Assembly (NCBI GenBank): GCA_949745595.1
Contig: CATJWN010000041.1
Coordinates: forward strand, 1-47,846
Source of the DNA: an uncultured Clostridia bacterium
GTDB taxonomy: Bacteria; Bacillota; Clostridia; TANB77; CAG-508
Length of the DNA stretch: 47,846 nt
Direction: 5' to 3'
The number at the start of each line of letters is the position of its first letter. The first letter of the stretch is position 1. The notes beneath the pieces were generated by a model. It searched no databases. It saw nothing but the letters and a program-made list of their open reading frames with translations, and was not told where the DNA came from. A program made the position numbers and the translations under genes. This document shows positions 8,782 to 18,401 of the stretch, piece by piece.

Positions 8782-11202
8782 CTATATCTCCATTCCTTCA
8801 TTAACTGGTTGTTCTTTCCTAACATCATCTTGCAATTGCACTGGATTTTGTAGTTCATCGCTATAATGATCCACAAAATTTTGAAGTTCAGTAATGGACA
8901 TAACATTTACCTGCATAGGATCAATATCATTTTTTTGGCATAATTCAAATGCCATTTTTCTTAATGTCTTTTCGTCTACTTTAAGAACTGCTTGCGAACT
9001 TTTTTCTTGCGTCTTTTGTATTGCTTCTCTTTCATCAACTTTTACGCCTTCTCTAAGTTGTTCATCAAAGGACTTTTCCTTACTCATATTTTCTTCAAGG
9101 TCTTCACTCACACCTTTTCCTTTCATATCTGCTATGAGTAAATCTATTTGTTCCTGTGTAAGTGATTCTCCAGCATCAAAAGTATCTTTTTCTTTACCTC
9201 TTGCATTAGGTAAAAGATTTTTGAAATTTCCAAATAAAACATTTCCTACTTTAGTTGATTTCAAATATCTAATTTCTGTTCTTACAAACTTTTGAGCTGT
9301 TTTAACCATTGCTCTTGCAATATACTTAGGATTCTTCTTATCTCTCCATGATTCTTCAAATACTTCACTCACATCAGCTTCAGAAACACCTTGCTCTTTT
9401 AGCCACTCATTAATTTCAAATCCATCTAAATCATCAACAAGCTTTTCTACCTCTTGGTGATTGATATTACCACTTTTATCTGTAATATCTCTATACCTTC
9501 CTTGATTATTCCTTACATGACTAATTATTGCTCTTACATTTGCTTTATATTTACGTGTTTCTTCTGGATCGGTCTCTGATAATGCTTTCTGCAAATTATA
9601 TAAATATGCTTTTCCTATTATTGCAGTTTTATAAACATCTTCTTCTACTTGCACTTTATCAAACAAAGCTTCTAAACCTTCTGAAATTTTATCATCTCTT
9701 GCTTCTGCATATATTTCTCTTAATTTTACATTTATTCGGCTTCTTAAGCTTATTTTCGCCTTATTTTCATTTGTTTGCTTTTTAACTGATTTTTTAGTCT
9801 GTCTTGCTTCTTCTTCAGTTCTGTTTACAAATGTTTCATTCTTAATCTCTTCATTTAAATTAGCTATATTCTGAACTGCCTCTGTCTCAAAGTCTTCCAT
9901 TGCTACTCTTCTTACATCACCAAAGCTACTAAATTTCTGCACTCCAAATTGCTTACTATGTTCATTCTCTAACAATTCATTTAGAATTTTTACAACTGCT
10001 TCTTCCATTACTCCAGATGAATCAGTAAGTCCTGATGCCGATAAATATCTATATGCAGTCATTCTAGCTGCTTTATCAACTTCCTTACTATCAGAATAAT
10101 AAATTGCTATTGCGGTTTTGATTATTTTTTGTCTTTCTTGGTTCTGCTGTAAAGTTAATCTCTCTATTGGCGTGTCTGCATATTTAGCAAGTTTTTTAGG
10201 ATGAAATTGCATTAAAAATTTTACGCCTTCTTTACTTGAGTAACTATCACGATAATCTTTAAATGAATTTATTAAAGCTGTAAGACTAATTTTTCCATCA
10301 ATAACAAATTTTTTAGCAACTTCGTTTCCTGAATCTGCACGCTCTTTTATTGTCTTTAAAAGTCCTAATTTTTTTAACTCATAACTTTGTTTTTCTTTGG
10401 GATCAGAAGTTTCTTTTATTTTTTTGTCGTATTCATATATTCGCCTAGCATATTCCATCATCTCTACATGCTCAGCAGTTTCTAAGTTAGCTTTAGCTCT
10501 ATTATCAGACATAGATTTTTTCATTTCAACACTATTATTAGCTTTATCCATTTCAGCAATAGTTTCTTTACTTCTTAAAGCTTTAGCTAAATCTGCTCCA
10601 TGCTTGCCATAAAATTGCCTAGAAAATTTTTCTGTTTCTGCATCTAGCTCCATTGCCTTTTTAATATCATTACTAATATTTTTTTCATCAAAATATGCCC
10701 TTTTTTCTTCCATCAATTGCGCTTTATGCTCTGCAAGCTCTTCTGGTGATCTGCCACCTGATAGCATTGCAACTTGTCTTTTTGTTCCTTCTACATTAAG
10801 ACTACCATCGACATTCAGAACTAATCCGTTTTCTTCGATGCTAAGGTCATAACAAATTCCACCTACAGCCATTGCAACTAATCCTTCGTCCACGAAGAAA
10901 ACACCTTTGTTTCCAACTGTGTTGGCACTAGGTGAAACCATACTGGTATATATTTCTAATATCTCTTCTGGTGAAACTTGAATTCTATTGTTTGTAGTTT
11001 TAGATAAGGTTTGTTTTAATCTTTTATATACCTCACTATTTTCTATCGCTTCCAATATTAGTAGTTCTTGTTTTGCTTGATTTATTTCCTCTTTTGAATT
11101 TTTAGAATTAGACTCAGAAATATCTCGAACTGCTTTATTATTAGTATTCAAGTCACTAGCATTATTCAATTTATCTTGTATTTCATCATTAGAATAAACC
11201 AT
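8782..11202 (-). CDS. large hypothetical cytoplasmic protein (806 aa)
   Basis: Unrecognised 806-residue protein, strongly charged, no signal peptide or membrane segment. The ATG at 11202 has AGGGG before it. Residues 1-60 are polar and Asn/Ser-rich. About 80-150 form a small globular patch (GVFFVDEGLVAMAVGGICYDLS). The rest is mostly charged helix, with a more regular all-helical region at about 320-420 (ISLTALINSFKDYRDS). The final 20 residues are polar. It lies between the topA terminator and trmFO, with a promoter of its own. Its size, composition and linkage resemble the 697- and 924-residue proteins downstream, so it may belong to the same unknown system. Confidence 0.85.
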   Translation of the reverse strand: MVYSNDEIQDKLNNASDLNTNNKAVRDISESNSKNSKEEINQAKQELLILEAIENSEVYKRLKQTLSKTTNNRIQVSPEEILEIYTSMVSPSANTVGNKGVFFVDEGLVAMAVGGICYDLSIEENGLVLNVDGSLNVEGTKRQVAMLSGGRSPEELAEHKAQLMEEKRAYFDEKNISNDIKKAMELDAETEKFSRQFYGKHGADLAKALRSKETIAEMDKANNSVEMKKSMSDNRAKANLETAEHVEMMEYARRIYEYDKKIKETSDPKEKQSYELKKLGLLKTIKERADSGNEVAKKFVIDGKISLTALINSFKDYRDSYSSKEGVKFLMQFHPKKLAKYADTPIERLTLQQNQERQKIIKTAIAIYYSDSKEVDKAARMTAYRYLSASGLTDSSGVMEEAVVKILNELLENEHSKQFGVQKFSSFGDVRRVAMEDFETEAVQNIANLNEEIKNETFVNRTEEEARQTKKSVKKQTNENKAKISLRSRINVKLREIYAEARDDKISEGLEALFDKVQVEEDVYKTAIIGKAYLYNLQKALSETDPEETRKYKANVRAIISHVRNNQGRYRDITDKSGNINHQEVEKLVDDLDGFEINEWLKEQGVSEADVSEVFEESWRDKKNPKYIARAMVKTAQKFVRTEIRYLKSTKVGNVLFGNFKNLLPNARGKEKDTFDAGESLTQEQIDLLIADMKGKGVSEDLEENMSKEKSFDEQLREGVKVDEREAIQKTQEKSSQAVLKVDEKTLRKMAFELCQKNDIDPMQVNVMSITELQNFVDHYSDELQNPVQLQDDVRKEQPVNEGMEI

Positions 11203-11247
11203 AGAATACCCCTAAAATCGACAATAATCCTATTTTTTCATGATTTT

Positions 11248-11276
11248 ATTATAGATAAAAATAAATGCTATTGCAA
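11248..11276 (-). promoter_or_regulatory. sigmaA promoter of the 806-aa gene, nested in the topA terminator
   Basis: TTGCAA (11271-11276), 17-base spacer, TATAAT (11248-11253) on the minus strand. The -35 box overlaps the loop and stem of the topA terminator hairpin, so termination and re-initiation share the same bases. Confidence 0.7.
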
Positions 11277-11289
11277 TTACAATAGCATT
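11255..11289 (-). terminator. intrinsic terminator of topA
   Basis: Perfect 10-bp stem (AATGCTATTG / CAATAGCATT, 6-base loop, 11264-11289) ten bases after the topA stop, followed on the minus strand by a T-rich tract (TTATTTTT). It probably ends the division/wall cluster transcript. Confidence 0.8.
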
Positions 11290-11299
11290 ACATTTATAT

Positions 11300-13435
11300 T
11301 TATTTTTTCTTACTTTTACTAGAGGTTTTGCGTTTTGTAGTTGTTTTTTTTACTGATTTTTTACTAGCAGCCTTTGTAGTCTTCTTAGCTGTTTTCTTTG
11401 TTTTAGTTTCTTTCTCTATCTCTTCTTTACTAGCATTTGGTTCAAAAACCTCTCCAAGCTTTGGTTTATTCCAAGAAATATATGAACAGCCTTCATTCTC
11501 CCCTTTATTATTTTCACAAATATAGTAGTTACGTTTTTTCTTAGTCTTCCTAACTTGAACTACTCCTCCACAAACTGGGCAAGGCACATCAACAGTCTCA
11601 ATAATTGGTTTTGCATTTCTACACTCTGGATATCCTGGACAAGCTAAGAACTTACCATATTTTCCATATTTTATAACCATCTTACGACCACACTTTTCAC
11701 ACTCTACATCTGACTCTTCATACTCAAGTGTAACGTGTTCTAGCTCTTTTTCAACTTTCTCAACTGTTTTTTCAAAAGGTGTATAGAATTCTCTTAAAAC
11801 ATTCTTCCATTTTTCGTTACCTACCGCTACTTTATCAAATTCCTCTTCCATTTTGGCAGTAAACTCAACATTTATTACATCTGAAAAATTCTCTATAAGC
11901 AATTTATTAACAATTCTTCCTAAATCAGTTGGCACTAATTGTTTTTGTACTTTTTCAATATATCTACGTGTCAAAATAGTTGTAATTGTAGGTGCGTAAG
12001 TACTTGGTCTGCCTATTCCTTTTTCTTCCAAAGTCTTTACTAAACTTGCTTCAGTATATCTTGCTGGTGGTTCTGTAAAACTTTGTTTTGTAATTATATC
12101 TTCTTTTTTAACATTTTCACCAACTTCTAATGGTGGAATTTTTGTAAACTCTTCATTACTTGGTATATCTTCTGTTTCAACATATAAAGCCATAAAGCCT
12201 TTAAATTTTAAAGTTTGTCCATTAGCTCTAAAATTATATGAATTTCCGTCAATATTTACAGCTAAAGTATCATAAACCGCTGCTGACATCTGGCTTGCAA
12301 TAAATCTATTATATACTAATCTATATAATTTATATTGATCAGCAGTTAAATAATCTTTTACTTTCTCAGGTGTAAGTTCAACATATGTTGGTCTAATTGC
12401 CTCATGAGCATCTTGTGCGTCAGATTTTGTTTTATAAAATCTGTTTTCATAATAATTTGCGCCAAATTCTTTTTCAATATGCTTTTTAGCAGCTGCTCTT
12501 GCTTCATTTGAAATTCTTGTTGAGTCTGTTCTCATATATGTTATAAGACCTGTATCACCTTTTTCTGGAAGCTTAACACCCTCATATAATCCTTGTGCTA
12601 CCGACATTGTTTTCTTAATAGCAAAGTTAAGCTTTCTTGAAGCCTCTTGTTGCATTGTACTAGTAGTAAACGGTGGTGCTGGAGTTCTTTTCTTCTCACC
12701 TTTCTTGATGTCTGTTACAACATATTTTGCACCTTTCAAATTCTCTAAAACTTCATTTACTTCTTGTTCAGAATGAAGTTCTAACTTTTTTCCATCTTTT
12801 CCTACAAACTTGCAATCAAATTTTGTTTTAGTAGTTTTATCAGAAGCAATTAAAGTAATATTCCAATATTCTTCTGGAATAAATTTTTCAATTTCTTCTT
12901 CTCTATCTACTATAAGTTTAACAGCAACAGACTGAACTCTACCTGCTGACAAACCTCTTTTAACTTTTTTCCAAAGTACTGGGCTTATTTTATAGCCAAC
13001 AATTCTATCAAGAACTCTACGTGCTTGTTGTGCATCTGTTAAATTCATATCTATGCTTCTTGGCTCTTTCATTGATTTTTGTACAGTCTCTTTTGTAATC
13101 TCATTAAAAGTAACTCTACAAATACTGTTTGGATCAATTCCTAAAATATATGCTAAATGCCAAGCAATAGCTTCTCCTTCACGGTCAGGGTCAGTTGCAA
13201 GATATACTTGTTTTGCATTTTTTGCATCTTTTTTTAGAGAATTAATCAAACTTGCCTTTCCTCTAATATTTATATAATCTATTTCAAAGTCCTTTTCTGG
13301 ATTAACACCAAGTTTAGACTTTGGTAAATCTCTGATATGCCCCATTGAAGCAACCACTTTACTTTTACCGCCTAAAAATTTCTTAATAGTATTTGCCTTT
13401 GCTGGTGATTCCACTATAACTAATTTGTCTATCAT
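11300..13435 (-). CDS. topA: DNA topoisomerase I (type IA)
   Basis: Relaxes negative supercoils by single-strand passage. The 711 residues begin with the TOPRIM domain (VIVESPAKANTIKKFL; ATDPDREGEAIAWH with its DxDxxxE-type metal residues). The core contains LSAGRVQSVAVKLI and the active-site tyrosine in LITYMRTDSTRIS. The C-terminus has a zinc ribbon (CEKCGRKM...CPGYPEC), a second Cys cluster (CPVCGG...CENNKGENEGC) and a Lys/Thr-rich tail. The start overlaps the murG stop by one base (TAATG), so it is translationally coupled to murG. The usual Bacillota partner dprA is absent; attachment of topA to the end of a murein cluster is unusual. Confidence 0.97.
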   Translation of the reverse strand: MIDKLVIVESPAKANTIKKFLGGKSKVVASMGHIRDLPKSKLGVNPEKDFEIDYINIRGKASLINSLKKDAKNAKQVYLATDPDREGEAIAWHLAYILGIDPNSICRVTFNEITKETVQKSMKEPRSIDMNLTDAQQARRVLDRIVGYKISPVLWKKVKRGLSAGRVQSVAVKLIVDREEEIEKFIPEEYWNITLIASDKTTKTKFDCKFVGKDGKKLELHSEQEVNEVLENLKGAKYVVTDIKKGEKKRTPAPPFTTSTMQQEASRKLNFAIKKTMSVAQGLYEGVKLPEKGDTGLITYMRTDSTRISNEARAAAKKHIEKEFGANYYENRFYKTKSDAQDAHEAIRPTYVELTPEKVKDYLTADQYKLYRLVYNRFIASQMSAAVYDTLAVNIDGNSYNFRANGQTLKFKGFMALYVETEDIPSNEEFTKIPPLEVGENVKKEDIITKQSFTEPPARYTEASLVKTLEEKGIGRPSTYAPTITTILTRRYIEKVQKQLVPTDLGRIVNKLLIENFSDVINVEFTAKMEEEFDKVAVGNEKWKNVLREFYTPFEKTVEKVEKELEHVTLEYEESDVECEKCGRKMVIKYGKYGKFLACPGYPECRNAKPIIETVDVPCPVCGGVVQVRKTKKKRNYYICENNKGENEGCSYISWNKPKLGEVFEPNASKEEIEKETKTKKTAKKTTKAASKKSVKKTTTKRKTSSKSKKK

Positions 13436-14556
13436 TATTTCTCTCCTATAATCTGCTTTATTTCGTTATATATTTTCTCTTCGACGTTCTTAGGCGCAAT
13501 AGTAGAAGCAAGTCTGCCCATCTCGTCTAATTCTGTTTTCTTAAATATGATGTCATTTATTTCCTCTGCTAACTTCTCACCTGTTAAATCTTTATTTAGA
13601 ATAATCTTTGCAGCGCCTATTTTTTCAAGCACTCTAGCATTATCTTCTTGTCTATTTGCAGACTTAGATGGCAAAGGAATAAATATTGCTGGTTTAGCAG
13701 TTATAGCGATTTCAGTAATTGTCATTGCTCCACTTCTACAAACTGCTAAATCTGTTATATTTAACATTTCTTCCATATTATATATATAAGGCAAAATCCT
13801 AACATTTGTCAAGCTATTTATATACATATTTTCTCTATCGAACTTCTCTTTTATAAGCTCATACTGCTTCTGACCAGCAGCCCAAATAATTTGATAATCT
13901 TTATTTAACCTCTTTATTATCATATCCTGAACGGCTTCATTTATAGTTTGAGCACCTTGACTTCCTCCAAATACTAAAACAATTGGTAAGTCATTTTTTA
14001 CGCCAATCTCTCTTAAAATTTCTTTTTTTCTACTATAATCAATATCTAATTTTCTAATTTTTGTAGGTGTTCCAGTAACTACTACTTTTTTGCTTTCTAT
14101 AAGCCTTGTCTTAGCCTCTTCAAAGCCTGCTAAAACCAAATCTACTTCCTTTGCAAAAAGTTTAACTGCTTTTCCTGGATATGCATTACTCTCATGTAAT
14201 ACAGTAGGAATATTTCTTGAAATTGCACTACTAATAACTGGTCCACAAATATATCCACCAGTTCCTAAAACTAAATCAGGTTTAAAATCATCTAATATCT
14301 TTTTTACTTCCTTACTGCTTCTAATAGTCTGAATTATATGTTTTAGGTTTGCGAAAGAAAATTCTTTTTTCAAGCCATAAGCTTCGATTGTTCTTAACTC
14401 ATAACCTGCTCTTGGTACTAAATCATTTTCTAACCCACGGTTCGTACCAATAAAAATAATCTTTGAACCTGGCTCTTTCTCTCTTATTTTATTCGCTATT
14501 GCTATTCCAGGATTGATATGTCCACCAGTCCCTGCAGCTGAAATGATTACCTTCAA
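13435..14556 (-). CDS. murG: lipid II synthase MurG (UDP-GlcNAc transferase)
   Basis: Transfers GlcNAc onto undecaprenyl-PP-MurNAc-pentapeptide (lipid I to lipid II) at the inner face of the membrane. 373 residues, typical length. The N-terminal glycine loop GTGGHINPGIAIA and the C-domain UDP-sugar loop FGGSQGAQTINEAV are both present, as is AVCRSGAMTITEIA with the conserved E near PLPSKSANRQEDNA. It lies 20 bases after ftsW and overlaps topA by one base, inside the mraZ-to-topA cluster. Confidence 0.97.
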   Translation of the reverse strand: MKVIISAAGTGGHINPGIAIANKIREKEPGSKIIFIGTNRGLENDLVPRAGYELRTIEAYGLKKEFSFANLKHIIQTIRSSKEVKKILDDFKPDLVLGTGGYICGPVISSAISRNIPTVLHESNAYPGKAVKLFAKEVDLVLAGFEEAKTRLIESKKVVVTGTPTKIRKLDIDYSRKKEILREIGVKNDLPIVLVFGGSQGAQTINEAVQDMIIKRLNKDYQIIWAAGQKQYELIKEKFDRENMYINSLTNVRILPYIYNMEEMLNITDLAVCRSGAMTITEIAITAKPAIFIPLPSKSANRQEDNARVLEKIGAAKIILNKDLTGEKLAEEINDIIFKKTELDEMGRLASTIAPKNVEEKIYNEIKQIIGEK

Positions 14557-14576
14557 AATACGTTAATTTCCTTTCC

Positions 14577-15767
14577 TTATTTTTGTTTACATGTTCTAGA
14601 AATATTCAAAAGAATTCCAACAGTCGCAAGATTAACTACTAGCGCTGTTCCTCCATAACTAAAAAATGGAAGCGGCATACCTGTTACTGGTATTGTTCCA
14701 GTTACAACGGCAACATTTACAATAGTTTGTAGCCCTATTAGGACTGTAATTCCTATAGCAATTAAACTACCAAAAGTATCTGGTGATTTCATTGCAATTA
14801 TTATACCTCTCCACACAAATATCGCAAAAAGTAATATTACTATAACACAGCCAAAAAAACCTGTTTCTTCTGCTACCACTGCAAAAATAAAATCATTGTG
14901 AGGTTCAGGTAAGTATAAATATTTTTGTCTGCTTTCTCCAAATCCTAAACCAAATAAACTTCCAGAAGCAATTGCATATAAACTTTGGATAATCTGCCAT
15001 CCCTTACCTGTTGGATCTGAAAATGGATCTCTCCAAACCTTCATTCTGCCAGCTCTAAAGTTTTCTTTCTCTGCTGCTTCTGCTGGATCAACTGGATGCA
15101 AATATCCATCAATTCCTTTATATGATAAAAATGCTAGTACTCCTGCAACACCCGCTATAATAAAATGTCTAAGTGGCACACCTACTACAAACATCTGCAC
15201 ACAAGTAACTGCTGCAATCAAAAGAGTAGCGCTAAGGTGGTTTTGACCTTTATAAACTATTACCACTATAGGCGCTAAAAACGCCATTGGAAGTACAAAC
15301 CCCTTCCAGAATTTCTTTATATTTCCTGCTCTTTTTATATCTGATAATAGACTTGCAAAAAATATAATAAAACCAGTTTTTGCAAGCTCTGAAGGTTGAA
15401 AACTTATAAAACCTAAATTAAGCCAACGTTTTGCACCTTTGTCTTCAGTACCCAAAGGCGTATACGCAGTTATTGCAAGCAGTGCTATAACCACTATGTA
15501 TATAATCCAATTAAATTTCTTATAAATTCTATAATCAATTTTAGAAACAATAAGCATAGCTACTATTCCAATTCCAGCAGCTCCTGCTTGCCTTCTAAAA
15601 TATTTATAACTGTCTCCACTTTCAGAAAGCGAAGATGGTGCACTAGCTGATAAAACCATTATAATCCCACAAGCTAGTATGATCAGTACAACTGTTAAAA
15701 TAATATAATCCATTGAACCTTTTGTAAAAAAGGCTAATTTTCTATCCTTTTTTTCTTTTCGTGCCAT
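14577..15767 (-). CDS. ftsW: SEDS-family peptidoglycan glycosyltransferase FtsW/SpoVE
   Basis: Polytopic SEDS glycan polymerase that works with the class B PBP encoded upstream. 396 residues with about ten membrane segments; the family loop LPEPHNDFIFAVVAEETGF and the motif FQPSELAKTGFIIF are present. A conserved C-terminal GMPLPFFSYGGTALV is also present. FtsW and SpoVE cannot be told apart from sequence alone; its place between mraY and murG suits either. The adjacent PBP lacks a PASTA domain, which weakly favours the division enzyme FtsW over sporulation-specific SpoVE. Confidence 0.95.
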   Translation of the reverse strand: MARKEKKDRKLAFFTKGSMDYIILTVVLIILACGIIMVLSASAPSSLSESGDSYKYFRRQAGAAGIGIVAMLIVSKIDYRIYKKFNWIIYIVVIALLAITAYTPLGTEDKGAKRWLNLGFISFQPSELAKTGFIIFFASLLSDIKRAGNIKKFWKGFVLPMAFLAPIVVIVYKGQNHLSATLLIAAVTCVQMFVVGVPLRHFIIAGVAGVLAFLSYKGIDGYLHPVDPAEAAEKENFRAGRMKVWRDPFSDPTGKGWQIIQSLYAIASGSLFGLGFGESRQKYLYLPEPHNDFIFAVVAEETGFFGCVIVILLFAIFVWRGIIIAMKSPDTFGSLIAIGITVLIGLQTIVNVAVVTGTIPVTGMPLPFFSYGGTALVVNLATVGILLNISRTCKQK

Positions 15768-15787
15768 TCAAATCTTCCTTTCGTAGA

Positions 15788-16777
15788 TTATGCCCCAAGT
15801 ACTCCTAATACGCAAAATACTAAAGTAATAAATCCAAATACTACTACTACTTTATTTTCTCTCCAACCACTAAGCTCAAAATGATGATGTAGTGGAGCCA
15901 TTCTAAACATTCTTTTTCCAGTAAATCTAAAGCTTATGACTTGCATAATAACTGAAAGAGTCTCTGCTATAGGTACTATAGCAACAATTAACAATATTAA
16001 GGGATTCTTTATATATATAGCTATACTTGAAATAACTCCTCCAAGTAAAAGTGATCCTGTATCTCCCATAAAAACTTTTGCTTTATACACATTATATACT
16101 AAAAATCCTGCACAAGAACCAGCTACTATAGTAGAAAAAGTAGCTACTCCAAACTCTTCATACCTTGCTGAAATAATAGTAAGTGTAACTGTTATAATAG
16201 TAAGTACTGTAGCTGCTAAACCATCTATTCCATCAGTTAAATTAACTGCATTTGTTGCTGCAAGCATTACTAATATTGTAAATGGTATATAAATCCAAGT
16301 TGGAAGTGTTATTCTATAGCCTGTAAATGGTATTAAAATATCAGTTCCAAGTTTTATTACATTGCTCAAGTATATTGTAAATATAGTTGCAATTATAAGT
16401 AATCCAAACATTTTAAGCTTTGGATTCAACCCTTCTGTATTTTTTAAAACTAATTTTTTAAAATCATCTACTAAACCTACTATTCCAAATCCAATTGAAG
16501 CTAAGCATACTGGCACTAAATCTTTTATATTATCATTTAAACCATCTTTAATCCATACGAAACTTGTTACTATGCTTAAAACCACTATAGAAATTATCAT
16601 TATAATTCCACCCATTGTAGGTGTTCCTTGTTTCCTTAAATGGCTTCTTGGTCCATCTTCTCTTTCGTTTTGACCAATTTTACAACTTTTTAAAACTGGT
16701 ATAGTAATTTTTCCTACTATTACTGTAAAAACAAAAGCTACCAAAAAATATATTATTTGTAAAATTTGTAAACTCAC
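15788..16777 (-). CDS. mraY: phospho-MurNAc-pentapeptide translocase
   Basis: Attaches phospho-MurNAc-pentapeptide to undecaprenyl phosphate to make lipid I. 329 residues, about ten membrane helices. Family motifs: GGIIMIISI near the N-terminus, LVDDFKK (catalytic Asp pair), NLTDGIDGLA, FMGDTGSL and PLHHHFELSGWRE near the C-terminus. Start ATG lies 13 bases after the murE stop, with ftsW 20 bases downstream; one operon. Confidence 0.97.
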   Translation of the reverse strand: MSLQILQIIYFLVAFVFTVIVGKITIPVLKSCKIGQNEREDGPRSHLRKQGTPTMGGIIMIISIVVLSIVTSFVWIKDGLNDNIKDLVPVCLASIGFGIVGLVDDFKKLVLKNTEGLNPKLKMFGLLIIATIFTIYLSNVIKLGTDILIPFTGYRITLPTWIYIPFTILVMLAATNAVNLTDGIDGLAATVLTIITVTLTIISARYEEFGVATFSTIVAGSCAGFLVYNVYKAKVFMGDTGSLLLGGVISSIAIYIKNPLILLIVAIVPIAETLSVIMQVISFRFTGKRMFRMAPLHHHFELSGWRENKVVVVFGFITLVFCVLGVLGA

Positions 16778-16790
16778 TAAAAATGCTCCT

Positions 16791-18263
16791 TTACTTCTTT
16801 TCTTTTAAAATCTCTTTAACTATAATTCTTTCATCAAACGGTAACTTTTCGCCATTTATTTCTTGGTAAGGCTCATGACCTTTTCCAGCAAGCACTACAA
16901 TATCATTGTTATTCATCATTTCAATTGCTTCTTCAATAGCTTTTCTTCTGTCTACAACTACTTTATATCTTCCTTTAGTTTTTTCAATTCCTTTTTCTAT
17001 ATCTGCAATAATATCCTCAGGCTTTTCTGTTCTTGGATTATCTGTAGTAATAATAGAAAAATCTGCCACTCTACCTGAAACTTCTCCCATAAGAGCTCTT
17101 TTACTTTTATCTCTATCCCCTCCGCAACCAAAAACACTAATTACTCTGCCTTTAGTATAAGTCTTTACAGCTTGTAAAATATTCTCTAAACTCTCTGGTG
17201 TATGTGCATAGTCTATCATTATTGCAAGTTCTTTTTCATTAGGAACAAGTTCACTTCTTCCTGGTACTCTAACGCTCTCCAGAGCCTCTTTTACTTTGTC
17301 ATTACTAATTTTTAATTCATTTGCAACTGAAATCGCAGCTAATGCATTATATACACTAAACCTTCCTGGTATGCCTATCTTTATTCTTTCGTTTTTATTG
17401 TCTATCTTAACTTTAAAGTCTACACTAATATTAGTAATAGTTATATCTTTTGCAAGTAAATTTGCCTCATTATTTATCGCATAAGTCTTTATATCACAAT
17501 CTTTACATAAACTTTTTACTTTCATTCCTTTAAAATCATCAAAGTTTACAAAACCTTTTTTACACATTGAAAATAATTTTAATTTTGAATTAAAATAATC
17601 TTCCATATCGGAATGTTCTTTTAGACTAATATGGTCTTTGTAGAAGTTTGTAAATATTCCTATCTCAAATTGTAAACCATAAACTCTGTTAAGTTTTAAA
17701 CTCTGAGAAGAAACTTCCATAACCACATATTCAACTTTTTCCTTTACCATTTGTGCAAAAAGTTTTTGAAGTTCTAGGCTTTCTGGAGTCGTTCTAGTTG
17801 CTTTTCCTAAACTCTCTTCTCCTGAATAATTCTCTATTGTTCCAATCAAACCCACTTTATGCCCTGCCGCTTCTAAAATAGATTTTATCATATATGTGGT
17901 AGTAGTCTTTCCCTTAGTTCCTGTAACACCTATTAATTTAAGCTTCTTTGAAGGATTACCATAGAAATTAGAAGAACAAATTGCCAAAGCTTTTCTAGTA
18001 TCATCTGTTATTATTGTCGTTATTGTGGCTGGAATCTTTATACCTTTTAAATCTGCACTCATATCTAACATAACTGCTGTTGCACCATTTGCAATTGCCT
18101 CTTCTACAAATTTATGTCCATCAAAGTCAAAACCCTTTATAGCTATAAATAGGCTATTTTCTGTAATTCTCTTTGAATTACTATCTAAATTTTTTATATC
18201 TATACTAGTATCGCCTTTTACCTTAAAATTTTCAATTCCACTTAAAAGTGCTTTTAATTCCAT
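16791..18263 (-). CDS. murE: UDP-MurNAc-tripeptide synthetase, meso-DAP adding
   Basis: Adds the third stem-peptide residue to UDP-MurNAc-Ala-Glu. Start at 18263 (490 residues) is chosen because CAGGAGG lies before it; an upstream in-frame ATG at 18299 would lie within the leader. P-loop GVTGTKGKTTTTYMI, the carbamylated-lysine region and the specificity motif DNPRTE are present; DNPR is the signature of meso-diaminopimelate enzymes, as opposed to lysine-adding ones. This agrees with dapL at the right end of the window. A strong separate promoter lies directly after the ftsI stop, so murE-mraY-ftsW-murG-topA can be expressed without the upstream half of the cluster. Confidence 0.96.
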   Translation of the reverse strand: MELKALLSGIENFKVKGDTSIDIKNLDSNSKRITENSLFIAIKGFDFDGHKFVEEAIANGATAVMLDMSADLKGIKIPATITTIITDDTRKALAICSSNFYGNPSKKLKLIGVTGTKGKTTTTYMIKSILEAAGHKVGLIGTIENYSGEESLGKATRTTPESLELQKLFAQMVKEKVEYVVMEVSSQSLKLNRVYGLQFEIGIFTNFYKDHISLKEHSDMEDYFNSKLKLFSMCKKGFVNFDDFKGMKVKSLCKDCDIKTYAINNEANLLAKDITITNISVDFKVKIDNKNERIKIGIPGRFSVYNALAAISVANELKISNDKVKEALESVRVPGRSELVPNEKELAIMIDYAHTPESLENILQAVKTYTKGRVISVFGCGGDRDKSKRALMGEVSGRVADFSIITTDNPRTEKPEDIIADIEKGIEKTKGRYKVVVDRRKAIEEAIEMMNNNDIVVLAGKGHEPYQEINGEKLPFDERIIVKEILKEKK

Positions 18264-18371
18264 AATATTTAAGCCTCCTGTATTGCTATTATATAGCAAA
18301 AAAACTTTTTTGTATATATTTATACATACGTTTTTTTAACGAATTTATTACATTAAAGCATTATTATTCAT

Positions 18372-18400
18372 ATTTTATCATTATGAAAATTTACTGTCAA
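18372..18400 (-). promoter_or_regulatory. sigmaA promoter of murE
   Basis: TTGACA (18395-18400), 17-base spacer ending in TGA, TAAAAT (18372-18377) on the minus strand. The -35 box begins one base after the predicted ftsI stop codon (18402-18404). A leader of about 100 bases follows, containing a small palindrome (TTGCTATATAATAGCAA) just before the murE SD. Confidence 0.8.
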
Positions 18401-18401
18401 T

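Noticed and set aside
849-11202. The unknown large proteins as a prophage structural module
   Set aside because: No terminase, portal, capsid, tail, integrase or lysis genes are seen, and the genes are interleaved with trmFO and rpsL.
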